A DNA stretch of 49,228 nt from CALFBG01 sp045110315 (GCA_045110315.1 JBGCFY010000050.1:1-49228), one strand, 5' to 3'. Positions 35,675 to 44,592 are shown, counted from the stretch's first letter. A program made the numbers and translations. Notes: generated by a model not told the origin, from the letters alone.

Positions 35675-35936
35675 AATGTGTAATTTAAATAAAAAATATA
35701 AGAATTTAACATTCTCAGCCCTGAAATACACGGCTTCTCCAAGTACAAAGTGTTAAATAAATTGGTTTCTAATCTTTAAGTAAGTGCTCAAGCAAGCAGG
35801 CCATTACGATTCCCATTCATTGAATCTGTGAATAATGTTATTCCAAAATCCTTTTAGTAGGACTTCTTATAGTTGTAAGATGTAATTTTTATATTGTCTG
35901 GCGTATTTCATTTCCTTTTTAAAACAACTAGGGTTA

Positions 35937-35968
35937 TTTGTTCGATAACTATAAAGCTCATATATTTG
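35937..35968 (+). promoter_or_regulatory. purF: purF promoter
   Basis: TTTG (35937-35940), 20 bp spacer, TATATTTG (35961-35968): a complete match to the Bacteroidota promoter consensus TTTG-N20-TAnnTTTG. The transcript should start near 35974, about 30 nt before the purF ATG. It is one of the two best promoter matches in the window. Confidence 0.78.
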
Positions 35969-36004
35969 CACTTTCTATTTTTCTGGGCTGGTTAATTCTA
36001 TTGA

Positions 36005-37900
36005 ATGAGCGATCAAATCAAGCATGAGTGTGGTATTGCTTTAGTACGTCTATTGAAACCACTTGACTATTATCACAAGAAATACGGTACCAATCTTTAC
36101 GGTATTAATAAATTGCGATTGTTATTGCAAAAGCAACGAAACCGAGGGCAAGATGGTGCAGGAATCGCTACAATCAAATTGAACCCAGAACCTGGAACAC
36201 GTTACATTAGTCGCCGGCGGAGCATTAGTTCTAATTACCTCACCGATTTGTTTCAAGGGGTTTATGGTTACTTTAATGATTGTACGCCAAAGCAATTAGC
36301 CAACGCAGAATGGTTAAAGCAAAACAAACCTTACATGGGGGAGTTGCTCTTAGGACACCTCCGCTACGGCACGCACGGTGTCAATACTGTTGAGACTTGC
36401 CACCCTTTTCTCCGTAGAAATAATTGGATTAGTAGAAACTTGGTTTTAGCGGGTAATTTCAACATGACCAACGTAGATGAACTTTTTGAAGAGTTGGTCA
36501 CCTTGGGACAATACCCTAAAGAAAAATCGGACACCGTAACGGTACTGGAAAAAATTGGTCACTTCCTCGACGACGAAGTACAGCGCTTACACGACTGGTA
36601 TAAACCGGACAATCGAAGCAAGCAAGAAGTCAACGAATTGATTTTTCAAAACCTTGATGTACAACGTATCCTACGACGTGCTAGCCGTAAATTTGATGGT
36701 GGTTACGCCATGGCAGGCTTGATTGGACATGGAGATGCTTTCGTCATGAGAGACCCTTCTGGCATTCGTCCTGCTTTTTATTATACCAATGAAGAAGTTG
36801 CGGTCGTGGCTTCCGAACGACCAGCCATTCAAACTGCTTTTGACGTTCACTTTAGTAAAGTGAAAGAAGTACAAAGAGGTCATGCGTTAATTATCAAACG
36901 TGATGGCAGCATTAGTGAAGTACCTTTTGTGGAACAACGCAAACGAAATGCTTGTTCTTTTGAACGTATTTACTTTTCGCGTGGAACAGATAAGGATATT
37001 TATCTTGAACGGAAAAAATTAGGTTATCAATTAGCCTCTTCTGTACTCAAAAGTGTACACCACGATTACAAACATACCGTTTTTTCTTTCGTTCCCAATA
37101 CCGCCGAATCGGCCTTTATGGGCTTGGTAGAAGGCGTTCATAAACAATTGAACGATTATAAAAAACGAAAAGTCATGAGCCTTATCGGCGATGATTTGAA
37201 ATCTAAAAAATTAGATAAAATTTTCGCATTGACGCCAAGAGTAGAAAAGATTGTCGTCAAAGATGCTAAATTGAGAACCTTCATTGCAGACGATACTTCG
37301 CGAGCAGATTTGGTTTCACACATTTACGATGTAACCTACGGAATCGTTGAAAATGATAAAGATTATCTTGTGCTCCTTGATGACTCAATTGTGAGAGGAA
37401 CTACCTTGAGAGACAGTATCATCAAGATTGTTTCTCGCTTAAGACCTAAGAAAATAATTGTTGTTTCTTCCGCACCACAAATCCGTTTTCCAGATTGCTA
37501 CGGCATTGATATGTCGAAGATGAAAAACTTCGTCGCTTTCCGTGCTTTAGTTGAGTTATTAAAACAAAATGGCAAGAAGCATCTTTTAAAAGAAACTTAC
37601 GAACGTTGCAAGGCTTCCGAGAATCAGCCTATCGAAAAAGTGATCAACGAAGTTATTCCACTTTACGACACATTCAGTTACGAACAGATTTCAAAAAAAA
37701 TTGCGCAAATCATTACGCCGAAAGGCATCAAACCTAAAGTAGAAGTCATCTACCAAACCGTTGAAGGTTTGCATAAAGCTTGTCCAAATAATAAGGGAGA
37801 TTGGTATTTTTCAGGCGTTTATCCAACACCGGGTGGAAACAGAGTAGCCAACCGTTCTTTCATGAACTTCATGGATAAATCGAACGAAAGAGCTTACTAG
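36005..37900 (+). CDS. purF: Amidophosphoribosyltransferase, long Bacteroidota form
   Basis: 631 aa, against about 505 in E. coli PurF. The N-terminal glutaminase domain has Cys9 as the expected nucleophile (MSDQIKHECGIALVRL), so removal of an eight-residue propeptide is likely. QRNRGQDGAGIAT, LLGHLRYGTHG, GNFNMTN and RDPSGIRPAFYY follow the Ntn-amidotransferase pattern. The PRPP site YLVLLDDSIVRGTTLRDSI lies near residue 460. The enzyme makes phosphoribosylamine, the first step of purine synthesis. Extra length is spread through the middle and C-terminus. No purine riboswitch or repressor site was recognised. Single gene with its own promoter and terminator. Confidence 0.92.
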   Translation: MSDQIKHECGIALVRLLKPLDYYHKKYGTNLYGINKLRLLLQKQRNRGQDGAGIATIKLNPEPGTRYISRRRSISSNYLTDLFQGVYGYFNDCTPKQLANAEWLKQNKPYMGELLLGHLRYGTHGVNTVETCHPFLRRNNWISRNLVLAGNFNMTNVDELFEELVTLGQYPKEKSDTVTVLEKIGHFLDDEVQRLHDWYKPDNRSKQEVNELIFQNLDVQRILRRASRKFDGGYAMAGLIGHGDAFVMRDPSGIRPAFYYTNEEVAVVASERPAIQTAFDVHFSKVKEVQRGHALIIKRDGSISEVPFVEQRKRNACSFERIYFSRGTDKDIYLERKKLGYQLASSVLKSVHHDYKHTVFSFVPNTAESAFMGLVEGVHKQLNDYKKRKVMSLIGDDLKSKKLDKIFALTPRVEKIVVKDAKLRTFIADDTSRADLVSHIYDVTYGIVENDKDYLVLLDDSIVRGTTLRDSIIKIVSRLRPKKIIVVSSAPQIRFPDCYGIDMSKMKNFVAFRALVELLKQNGKKHLLKETYERCKASENQPIEKVINEVIPLYDTFSYEQISKKIAQIITPKGIKPKVEVIYQTVEGLHKACPNNKGDWYFSGVYPTPGGNRVANRSFMNFMDKSNERAY

Positions 37901-37950
37901 CTAAAAGATAACTTTCTTACTAGATTCGTTCCGCACAGTAATCACATCAG

Positions 37951-37992
37951 AATAGGGCAACATTACAAAAGTGATGTTGCCCTATTTTTTTT
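37951..37992 (+). terminator. Intrinsic terminator of purF
   Basis: AATAGGGCAACAT (37951-37963) and ATGTTGCCCTATT (37974-37986) are perfect inverted arms. The stem extends inward to an AAAA loop, and eight T follow on the plus strand. Confidence 0.95.
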
Positions 37993-38064
37993 ATTTTTTT
38001 ATGATGCCCCTTTTTCAACTATCCTTCGGTGCAAAAATGCTCATTATGCTTACCGCATAACTCC

Positions 38065-38132
38065 CCCTTTTGAACCTCGACTAGCTAAAAATGAACGATA
38101 ACAAATTTCAAAAGCCAAATCCAAACAGCTTC
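38065..38132. repeat. Inverted partial copy of the 26.4-kb repeat
   Basis: The reverse complement of 26419-26488 is present here with one substitution and two single-base homopolymer differences. It ends in AAACAGCTTC. Left of 38065 the similarity stops, so only one arm and the centre of the palindrome are shared. It lies between the purF terminator and the aminotransferase stop codon. Confidence 0.75.
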
Positions 38133-38148
38133 TTAGAAAATATGATTT

Positions 38149-39306
38149 TTAAATCGTACAAAGCATTTCTGCCGCGGCGGCTAAAGTCTCTTCTTTTTTT
38201 GCAAAACAAAATCGGATGACATGATCATTCCTTCCGCTAGAATAAAATACGGAGATTGGAATCGCAGCAACCCGATAATCCTTGGTAATGCGTTTCGCAA
38301 ATTCAACATCACGCTCTAGGCTAATCGCACTGTAATCGACCAGTTGAAAATAAGTACCTTGACAAGGAATTGGTTTAAACCTTGACGTGGAGATTGCCGA
38401 CAAAAAGTAGTCTCTTTTCTTTTGAAAAAAATCACCAAGCCCCAAATAATTCGATGCTGTTTTGAGGTAATCTGCTAAAGCATACTGTGTAGGCGTATTA
38501 ATCGTAAAGACATTGAATTGGTGGACTTTTCGAAATTCCTTCATCAAGTACTTCGGCGCCACACAGTATCCTACGCGCCACCCCGTCGCATGAAAAGTTT
38601 TCCCAAAAGAAAAAGTAACAAAACTGCGCGCCAACAATTCAGGATAACGCAATACACTTTCGTGCTGAACACCATCATAGATTAAATGTTCATAAACTTC
38701 GTCGCTCAAAACGATAATGTTCGTATCTCGCGTCAACGCTTGTAAAGCCTCCAAGTCCGTAGCCGTTAAAATACTTCCCGTCGGATTATGTGGCGTATTA
38801 ATGATAATCATTTTCGTCTTGCTCGTCACTAACGCCTTAAAATGATCCCAGTCTATTTTAAAGTCTGGCTTAGTCAATTCGTAACAAACCGGCACGCCAC
38901 CACAAAGCTCAATAGAAGGTCGGTAAGAATCATAAGCCGGCTCAATCAAAATAACTTCCTCCCCTACTTGGATGCAACTACTAATAATTGTAAAAATCGC
39001 CTGCGTAGCACCCACCGTAATCGTAATTTCATCCGCAGCAGATAATTTAGCACCATACATTTTTTCTATTTTCTGCGCAATTTGTTCGGTCAACGCAGGT
39101 ACTCCGGTCATTGGAGCGTATTGATTTTTTCCGGCATTCATATACTGATTGACCAATTCCATCAAAGCAGGATCACAGTCAAAATCGGGAAACCCTTGCG
39201 AGAGGTTAATCGCTTCGTGTGCTTTGGCTAGCTGAGACATGACCGAGAAAATAGTCGTACCTACTGTAGGTAATTTAGAGTTTAGGGTAATCGGTGTTGA
39301 TGACAT
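38149..39306 (-). CDS. PLP aminotransferase, YbdL/methionine type
   Basis: 385 aa fold-type I aminotransferase. The N-terminus LPTVGTTIFSVMSQLA and INLSQGFPDFDCD are typical of YbdL and kynurenine aminotransferase relatives. NTPHNPTGSI, VLSDEVYEHL and the PLP Lys in SFGKTFHATGWRVGY are present, as is the C-terminal Arg in VIRFCFAK. Likely substrates are methionine, phenylalanine or kynurenine with a 2-oxoacid acceptor; the sequence does not decide. It is followed upstream on the same strand by the pterin dehydratase gene (39-bp gap), so the two are probably co-transcribed. Confidence 0.9.
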   Translation of the reverse strand: MSSTPITLNSKLPTVGTTIFSVMSQLAKAHEAINLSQGFPDFDCDPALMELVNQYMNAGKNQYAPMTGVPALTEQIAQKIEKMYGAKLSAADEITITVGATQAIFTIISSCIQVGEEVILIEPAYDSYRPSIELCGGVPVCYELTKPDFKIDWDHFKALVTSKTKMIIINTPHNPTGSILTATDLEALQALTRDTNIIVLSDEVYEHLIYDGVQHESVLRYPELLARSFVTFSFGKTFHATGWRVGYCVAPKYLMKEFRKVHQFNVFTINTPTQYALADYLKTASNYLGLGDFFQKKRDYFLSAISTSRFKPIPCQGTYFQLVDYSAISLERDVEFAKRITKDYRVAAIPISVFYSSGRNDHVIRFCFAKKEETLAAAAEMLCTI

Positions 39307-39345
39307 AACGAAAAGTTAAAAGTATAAAATGCACTTACGAAAAAC

Positions 39346-39588
39346 CTATTGGTATTTCTTAAAAATAGTCGAGATCGTTTCTGCAAGTTTCCGATCTTTT
39401 TCGGTAACACTATTTCCAGCATCGTGTGTTTGCAAAATAATATCCACCGTATTCCAAGTATTGGTCCACGTAGGATGATGGTTCTGTTTTTCGACGTGTA
39501 GCGCAACTTCCGTCATAAACCCGAAGGCTTCCGCAAAATCTTTAAACTCAAATTTAGCTTGTAATTGTTGATCGGCTTCTTTCCACAT
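39346..39588 (-). CDS. Pterin-4a-carbinolamine dehydratase
   Basis: 80 aa. The family signature is complete: ALHVEKQNHHPTWTNTWNTV, with the His37-His38-Pro motif, then QTHDAG and TEKDRKLA. It dehydrates 4a-hydroxy-tetrahydrobiopterin so that the cofactor of aromatic amino-acid hydroxylases can be recycled. The N-terminus is shorter than in E. coli-type homologues but normal for this phylum (MWKE.. before FEFKDFAEAFGFM). Together with the adjoining aminotransferase it suggests aromatic amino-acid turnover. No hydroxylase gene is in the window. Confidence 0.93.
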   Translation of the reverse strand: MWKEADQQLQAKFEFKDFAEAFGFMTEVALHVEKQNHHPTWTNTWNTVDIILQTHDAGNSVTEKDRKLAETISTIFKKYQ

Positions 39589-39802
39589 AGAAAGTTATTT
39601 TTAGAATAAAAAAAAAGTAAGAGAATGTTAAAATAAGCATTTGTCTCACAAATTTTAGCAATACGAAGAATAAATAAGATTCTATATTGAAATTGATGTA
39701 TTTTGCGGAAAATATGGATAAGCATACCTCGTAGCGAAGTACACTTATGACTCTGTTTAAATAAGTTCAACTCAAATCGATTTCACAGGCAACCCAGCAA
39801 TA

Positions 39803-41296
39803 ATGTCTCTTTTAAAAAAACTAGCAGGCGAAACAGCGATTTATGGCATCAGTAGTATTCTCGGGAGAGTTTTACACTTTGTAATTCTTACCGTTTATTT
39901 GACGCGCGTATTGGAAGACAGCGAATATGGTATTTTCTCTGAGATGTATTCTTACGCGGGAATGCTGATGGTATTATTTACCTATCGGATGGAAACCGCT
40001 TTTTTTCGCTATGGTAGCAAACCTGGCGAATTAGACAAAAGCTTTTCTACCGCTTCCATTTCACTGATTGTTTCTACCCTCTTGTTTGTAGGAGGCATCG
40101 TTCTATTGGCACCACAGATTGCTGAACATTTACTACAATATCCAGATCGTGCAGACTACGTAATCTGGTTTGCACTCATTATTGGCTTTGATACCTTGGC
40201 AGCAATCCCTTTTGCACGACTACGCTTAGAAAATCGACCGATTAAGTTTGCGGTGATTAAGATTTTAAACATTTTAATTAATGCGGGATGTATCTTTTTC
40301 TTTTTAGAAGGAATCCCTTTTTTAATTGCACAAGGCTTCGACAATTGGGAAGCTTTCTATTATCCCGAGCACTTATTGAGCTACGTTTTCGTTTCCAATC
40401 TTATTGCTAGTGCCTGTGTGATGCTCTTGCTGTTACCTGCTTATTTCAAAATAAAATTACAGTTTGATTTTTCCTTATGGCGTACGATGATGCGATACAC
40501 TTTGCCGTTGGTCGTTGTTGGCTTTGCCGGCATTTTCAATCAACTCAGTAGTGTCCCTTTATTAAAAAGTTTTTTGCCGGGTACACTTGAACAAAAACAA
40601 GCTGCGATGGGACTCTATAGTGCCTCTGCCAAGATTGCTGTTTTGATGAATTTGTTTATTCAAGCATTTAACTACGCGGCAGAACCCTTCTTTTTCAACC
40701 ACGCTGATCGAAAAGATGCGCGACAAATGTACGCCCAAACGGCACAAGCTTTTGCGATGGTGGGCAGTTTGGTTTTTTTGGGTATTCTCCTTTATTTAGA
40801 TATTGTACAATTGATGATTGGAGAAAACTTGCGTGGTGGAGTTGATATTGTTCCTATTTTATTACTCGCTTACTTTTTCCTTGGCTTGTACTACAACTTT
40901 TCAATTTGGTATAAACTAAAAGATCAAACTAAAATTGGTGCTTACATTTCCATTACGGGTGTCCTAATTACCTTAGCTATTAACTTCTTTTTACTACCTC
41001 GCATTGGGTATCAAGGTGCCGCTTGGGCAGCTTTGGCCTGCTACGCATTTATGGCAGGAGCCAGTTATTGGACCGGAAGAAAGTATTATCCTATTGCTTA
41101 TCCCATTCCGAAAATCACCACTTACATTGTAGTAGCCGTTTTGGGATACTTCGCGAGTCTATTTTTGAGACCTTACTTACAAGAAAATTTGTACCTAATT
41201 TTGTTAGTCAATACTTTAATTCTATCCATTTGTTTAGCAATTTATTATCAATTGGAAAAAACAGTTATCCGAAATTTGTTAAAACTAGATCAATAA
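39803..41296 (+). CDS. Polysaccharide flippase-like membrane protein (Wzx/MOP)
   Basis: 497 aa with 12 to 14 predicted membrane helices. The N-terminus LKKLAGETAIYGISSILGRV followed by YLTRVL..EYGIFSEMYSYAGM is typical of the polysaccharide transporter branch of the MOP superfamily, which flips lipid-linked glycans across the inner membrane. IGYQGAAWAALACYAFMA near the C-terminus is another family landmark. No glycosyltransferase cluster is attached. The next gene is a murein peptidase-like protein 89 bp downstream, so a role in cell-wall or surface glycan export is plausible but unproven. Confidence 0.88.
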   Translation: MSLLKKLAGETAIYGISSILGRVLHFVILTVYLTRVLEDSEYGIFSEMYSYAGMLMVLFTYRMETAFFRYGSKPGELDKSFSTASISLIVSTLLFVGGIVLLAPQIAEHLLQYPDRADYVIWFALIIGFDTLAAIPFARLRLENRPIKFAVIKILNILINAGCIFFFLEGIPFLIAQGFDNWEAFYYPEHLLSYVFVSNLIASACVMLLLLPAYFKIKLQFDFSLWRTMMRYTLPLVVVGFAGIFNQLSSVPLLKSFLPGTLEQKQAAMGLYSASAKIAVLMNLFIQAFNYAAEPFFFNHADRKDARQMYAQTAQAFAMVGSLVFLGILLYLDIVQLMIGENLRGGVDIVPILLLAYFFLGLYYNFSIWYKLKDQTKIGAYISITGVLITLAINFFLLPRIGYQGAAWAALACYAFMAGASYWTGRKYYPIAYPIPKITTYIVVAVLGYFASLFLRPYLQENLYLILLVNTLILSICLAIYYQLEKTVIRNLLKLDQ

Positions 41297-41385
41297 ATTG
41301 AAAGCATAAACCTGCATTATAAAGTTGTTTTGATTTTCATTCTTTTTGATAAAAATACTTCCCTGTATTTTCTGAAGTTGATACT

Positions 41386-42354
41386 ATGAAATCGTTCTTT
41401 AAAACACCTACGCCTTACCTTATCGCTTTACTGCTGACCCTTTTGTACCTCAGCTTACCTTGGTTAACACAGCAATTCATTAGCGACCCTATTTTCTCTA
41501 AAAGTGCGGAGTTAGATCGTAAAAATATCGTCCGTTTTGTTCGCTACGCGATGGCTTTTCCACTGAGTAAATTACTGGCAAAAAAGTACGTACTCCTTTT
41601 AATCTTCCCTTATTTTTTGCTACTTTGCTTTGCGCTAAAATTTATTTATAACCGAACCAAAAAGGTTTTAAAATATGGAAGTCTTGCGATGGTAATCCTC
41701 CTTTTGTTCTTATATCTTTTTCCTAATAGTTTACTTGTCTTCGAAAATGAGCGTGCAAGTATTAGTCATGGTACCGTCGGAAATGGTTGGCTGGAAAACG
41801 GTAAACGTATCCCTTTTGAAGGTGAGAATTATACGAGTTACAGTTTCTTAGGTTATTTATTGGGAAGAACTTTTGCACATGAGCGCGTCAAACAAACCTT
41901 ACTCGACGCTTATGACATTTGTAAAACGACTTGTCCTTCCATTTACTTTGTCTTGGGAGAAACAGGGAAATGTAAAGGCGGAAAATTTTTACCACATCGT
42001 ACTCATCAAAATGGCTTGAGTGTGGATTGTATGAGTCCGTTACAAAAAGGAGCGCAGCATTATCGCACTCATCATGTATTCAATCTTTGGGGCTACGGCT
42101 TGGAGTTTGATAGCCAAGGGAAGACGCCGACGTATGAAATTGATTACGAAACGATGGCGCAACATCTACTCGCCCTCAAAAAAGCCGCCGCTAAAAATGG
42201 CTTGCGCATCCAAAAAGTTATTTTTGATCCTGTGATCCGACCGCAATTATTTAAAACAAGCGTAGGTGCGCAAATCCGTAACTTACCCTATACCAAAAAT
42301 AGGGTCACGGTACGACATGACGATCACTACCATGTTGACTTTGCCTTGCGTTAG
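41386..42354 (+). CDS. Membrane-anchored M74/MepA-like murein peptidase
   Basis: 322 aa. Three N-terminal hydrophobic helices (about 10-28, 66-86, 97-117) precede a LAS-type zinc peptidase domain. GGKFLPHRTHQNGLSVDCMS supplies His207 and Asp214, and VRHDDHYHVDFALR at the very end supplies His314/His316, both close in pattern to the penicillin-insensitive endopeptidase MepA (peptidase family M74). KTTCPSIYFVLGETGKCKGG adds two Cys pairs that may form disulfides, consistent with a periplasmic domain. It would cut peptidoglycan cross-links. Unlike soluble MepA it is membrane-tethered. Confidence 0.82.
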   Translation: MKSFFKTPTPYLIALLLTLLYLSLPWLTQQFISDPIFSKSAELDRKNIVRFVRYAMAFPLSKLLAKKYVLLLIFPYFLLLCFALKFIYNRTKKVLKYGSLAMVILLLFLYLFPNSLLVFENERASISHGTVGNGWLENGKRIPFEGENYTSYSFLGYLLGRTFAHERVKQTLLDAYDICKTTCPSIYFVLGETGKCKGGKFLPHRTHQNGLSVDCMSPLQKGAQHYRTHHVFNLWGYGLEFDSQGKTPTYEIDYETMAQHLLALKKAAAKNGLRIQKVIFDPVIRPQLFKTSVGAQIRNLPYTKNRVTVRHDDHYHVDFALR

Positions 42355-42407
42355 AAGGAAGCAACGTACCGTTTGATTTAAGTCGCCTAAGTTATTGTTA
42401 AGGAAAA

Positions 42408-42572
42408 TTAATACGTAAAGGTGTGAAACCAGTCATAAATCGACCAGCGATTTTTATAGATCAGCACGAGCAATGCGACCAAACCGAAAATGAAAATAAG
42501 GCGTGCATTGCGCTTGGTTTTTTCGTATTTTTCCCGCCTAGTTTTATATCTACGTCTTCCTGAATAGGACAT
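42408..42572 (-). CDS. 54-residue basic membrane protein coupled to rsgA
   Basis: ATG (42572) to TAA frame of 54 codons. The first 24 residues are very basic (SYSGRRRYKTRREKYEKTKR), followed by one membrane helix (LIFIFGLVALLVLIY) and an aromatic tail (RWSIYDWFHTFTY). The start codon is one base after the rsgA stop codon, so translational coupling is likely. Membrane segment, charge asymmetry and spacing all support a real gene. Function unknown; no homologue that I can name. Confidence 0.75.
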   Translation of the reverse strand: MSYSGRRRYKTRREKYEKTKRNARLIFIFGLVALLVLIYKNRWSIYDWFHTFTY

Positions 42573-42573
42573 T

Positions 42574-43521
42574 TTATAAATCTTTATGTCGTTCCCAATA
42601 ATTTTGATCTTCTATCTCCTCGAGTATCTGTACGTAATTGTAATATCTTAATTCACTAATCGTGCCGTCTTCAATGGCTGCTTTTACCGCACACTTTGGC
42701 TCGTTACGATGCGAGCAATCACCAAACTTACATTCGGAAGAAAATTCAAAAAACTCTCTGAAGTTGTGCGCAACATCCATGGGCTCTAAGTTATTAAAAG
42801 CCAAAGTTTTGATGCCCGGAGTGTCAATAATGTAACCACCTACATCCAAGGTAAACATTTCTGCAAAAGTTGTAGTGTGCTGCCCTTTCCCAGAATAATC
42901 GGAAAGATCACCCGTCCGTAAACCTAAGTTGTCCTGTAGTTGATTGATCAAGGTAGATTTACCAACCCCCGATTGACCGCTGACCAAGGAAGTTTTATCC
43001 TTTAATACTTTCCTTAATTCTTCTACGCCATCGCCCGTCTTGGCAGAAACGAGTAACGTTTGATAGCCGATAGATTCGTAAATATCTTTGAGTGCTGCAA
43101 AAACCAGCAAATCCTCTTCTCCGTAAACATCCGATTTATTAAAAACAATACAAGCCGGAATATCGTGCGGTTCCGTCATCAATAAAAAGCGATCAATAAA
43201 ACCTTGTTTTAATTTGGGTTGTGCGATCGTAATGACGAGTACTGCTTGATCAATATTACTGGCAAGTAAGTGGAGGTGGTGCTTTTTACGAGGAGATTGT
43301 CGGACTACATAATTCTGGCGTTGACCGATTTTGCGAATAACGCCCGTTTCTCCCCCTGCTTCTTTTTCGACACTTACGGCATCTCCAACCGCTACTGGGT
43401 TGGTTAGCTTCAGTCCATTCAAACGGAATTTACCGATAATCCGACATTGAATTTCACTTCCGTCTTCCAACAAAACCTGATACCAACTTCCCGTAGACTT
43501 AATGACAATTCCTGCTTCCAA
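42574..43521 (-). CDS. rsgA: Ribosome small-subunit maturation GTPase RsgA
   Basis: 315 aa circularly permuted GTPase. An N-terminal OB domain (GIVIKSTGSWYQVLLEDG) is followed by the G4 motif NKSD, then G1 SGQSGVGKSTLI and G3 DTPG, in the permuted order. The zinc knuckle CKFGDCSHRNEPKC is near the end. It checks late 30S subunit maturation. The start codon is TTG at 43521: an in-frame TAG lies two codons upstream, no ATG follows in the N-terminal region, and the family normally begins at this position. Confidence 0.97.
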   Translation of the reverse strand: MEAGIVIKSTGSWYQVLLEDGSEIQCRIIGKFRLNGLKLTNPVAVGDAVSVEKEAGGETGVIRKIGQRQNYVVRQSPRKKHHLHLLASNIDQAVLVITIAQPKLKQGFIDRFLLMTEPHDIPACIVFNKSDVYGEEDLLVFAALKDIYESIGYQTLLVSAKTGDGVEELRKVLKDKTSLVSGQSGVGKSTLINQLQDNLGLRTGDLSDYSGKGQHTTTFAEMFTLDVGGYIIDTPGIKTLAFNNLEPMDVAHNFREFFEFSSECKFGDCSHRNEPKCAVKAAIEDGTISELRYYNYVQILEEIEDQNYWERHKDL

Positions 43522-43650
43522 ATTCTATTTTTTTTTGCACGCAAGTGCGCTGAAAATTTTAACTTATTCGAATACTTCTTGAAAACTAATATTTTATGGT
43601 ACAAGTTCCGGTCGGCGCCGTTTTTTTATTGAAATGCATTTATTAAGACT

Positions 43651-43811
43651 GAAGTTGTTTTAAAATGGGGGTTGAAATTAGTTGTAAGCGCTTGGTTTTC
43701 AAGAGGAAGCTCCATTTTTTTTGTAGCCATAGCTACGGGGAAAAAAATTAGCTGAAATATTGGAAATCAATGGCTTGCAAATAAATCATCTATCTAGTTT
43801 AAAACAACTTC
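43651..43811. mobile_element. 161-bp palindromic MITE-like element, copy 2
   Basis: Terminal inverted repeats GAAGTTGTTTTAAA (43651-43664) and TTTAAAACAACTTC (43798-43811) match over 14 bp. ACT flanks both ends (43648-43650 and 43812-43814), a likely 3-bp target duplication. A GTAGC-CATA-GCTAC hairpin (43723-43736) lies at the midpoint between T-rich and A-rich arms. The length is identical to copy 1, although the internal sequence differs considerably. It sits between rsgA and the GGGP synthase gene. Confidence 0.75.
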
Positions 43812-43816
43812 ACTAT

Positions 43817-44572
43817 TTAAACACTGACGCCAACGGAATGTACTGCTTCTGCCATTTCCAAAATCAATTCGGGTTGCTCTTCAATTGCATTACCAACTAC
43901 GATTACATCTGCCCCCGCTTTCGCATTCGCCAACGCTTTTTCTGGTGTACGAATGCCTCCTCCAACAATTAAGGGAATTTGAATACCACTACTTACCGTT
44001 TCAACCATAGAAGTGCTAACTGGATTTGCCGCACCACTTCCGGCGTCCATGTACATCATTTTAAGACCGAGCAATTCTCCTGCCATTGCGGTACACAAAG
44101 CCACATCATCTTTATTCGCAGGAATAGGCTGGGTGTTACTCATATACGAAACCGTAGTCGGTACTCCACCATCCACGAGCATATATCCTGTAGAAATAAT
44201 TTCGAGCGGACTCATTTTCAAGTATGGCGCACTTACGACGTGTTTACCAATGAGCAAATCAGCATTACGACCAGAAATCAAGGAAAGGAAGAGAATAGCA
44301 TCGGCGCGATAGCTCAATTGGAAAGAATTTCCTGGAAATAAAACCATTGGAATATCACAACGTTCCCGAATAGAAGTCAGACATTGATCCAGCATATTAT
44401 TGACAATCAAACTACCGCCAATAAAAAAGTAGTCGACTTTAGCCTTTACGGCCAACTCTAGAACCTTATCCATGTTCCCCAGTCGAATTTTATCGGGATC
44501 AATCAGTACGACAAATTTCTTTTCGCCCTGACTTTTAGCGATTTGGAGAGATTGGTAAATCTGCTGCGTCAT
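43817..44572 (-). CDS. pcrB: Geranylgeranylglyceryl phosphate synthase (PcrB/GGGPS)
   Basis: 251 aa TIM-barrel prenyltransferase. KKFVVLIDPDKI near the N-terminus, VDYFFIGGSLIVNN, VLFPGNSFQLS, GYMLVDGGVPTTVSYMSN and the phosphate-binding IVGGGIRTPEKA with VVGNAIEE are characteristic. It links geranylgeranyl diphosphate to sn-glycerol-1-phosphate, the first step of archaeal-type ether lipids. Bacteroidota carry such enzymes (group II), but the downstream lipid is not established. It competes for the same C20 precursor as the crt operon in this window. It has its own strong promoter. Confidence 0.92.
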   Translation of the reverse strand: MTQQIYQSLQIAKSQGEKKFVVLIDPDKIRLGNMDKVLELAVKAKVDYFFIGGSLIVNNMLDQCLTSIRERCDIPMVLFPGNSFQLSYRADAILFLSLISGRNADLLIGKHVVSAPYLKMSPLEIISTGYMLVDGGVPTTVSYMSNTQPIPANKDDVALCTAMAGELLGLKMMYMDAGSGAANPVSTSMVETVSSGIQIPLIVGGGIRTPEKALANAKAGADVIVVGNAIEEQPELILEMAEAVHSVGVSV

Positions 44573-44592
44573 ATTTGGATGTTTAATCCTCC

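Larger units (their letters stand above)
35475..36004. other. 530-bp divergent intergenic region
   Basis: It separates the mutL cluster (minus) from purF (plus). It contains the purF promoter at 35937-35968 and a set of nested inverted repeats at 35570-35674 described separately. No reading frame is convincing. Confidence 0.5.

Noticed and set aside
39513..39770. 85-codon minus-strand frame overlapping the pterin dehydratase start
   Set aside because: It overlaps the real gene out of frame and is basic, low-complexity sequence from an AT-rich spacer.
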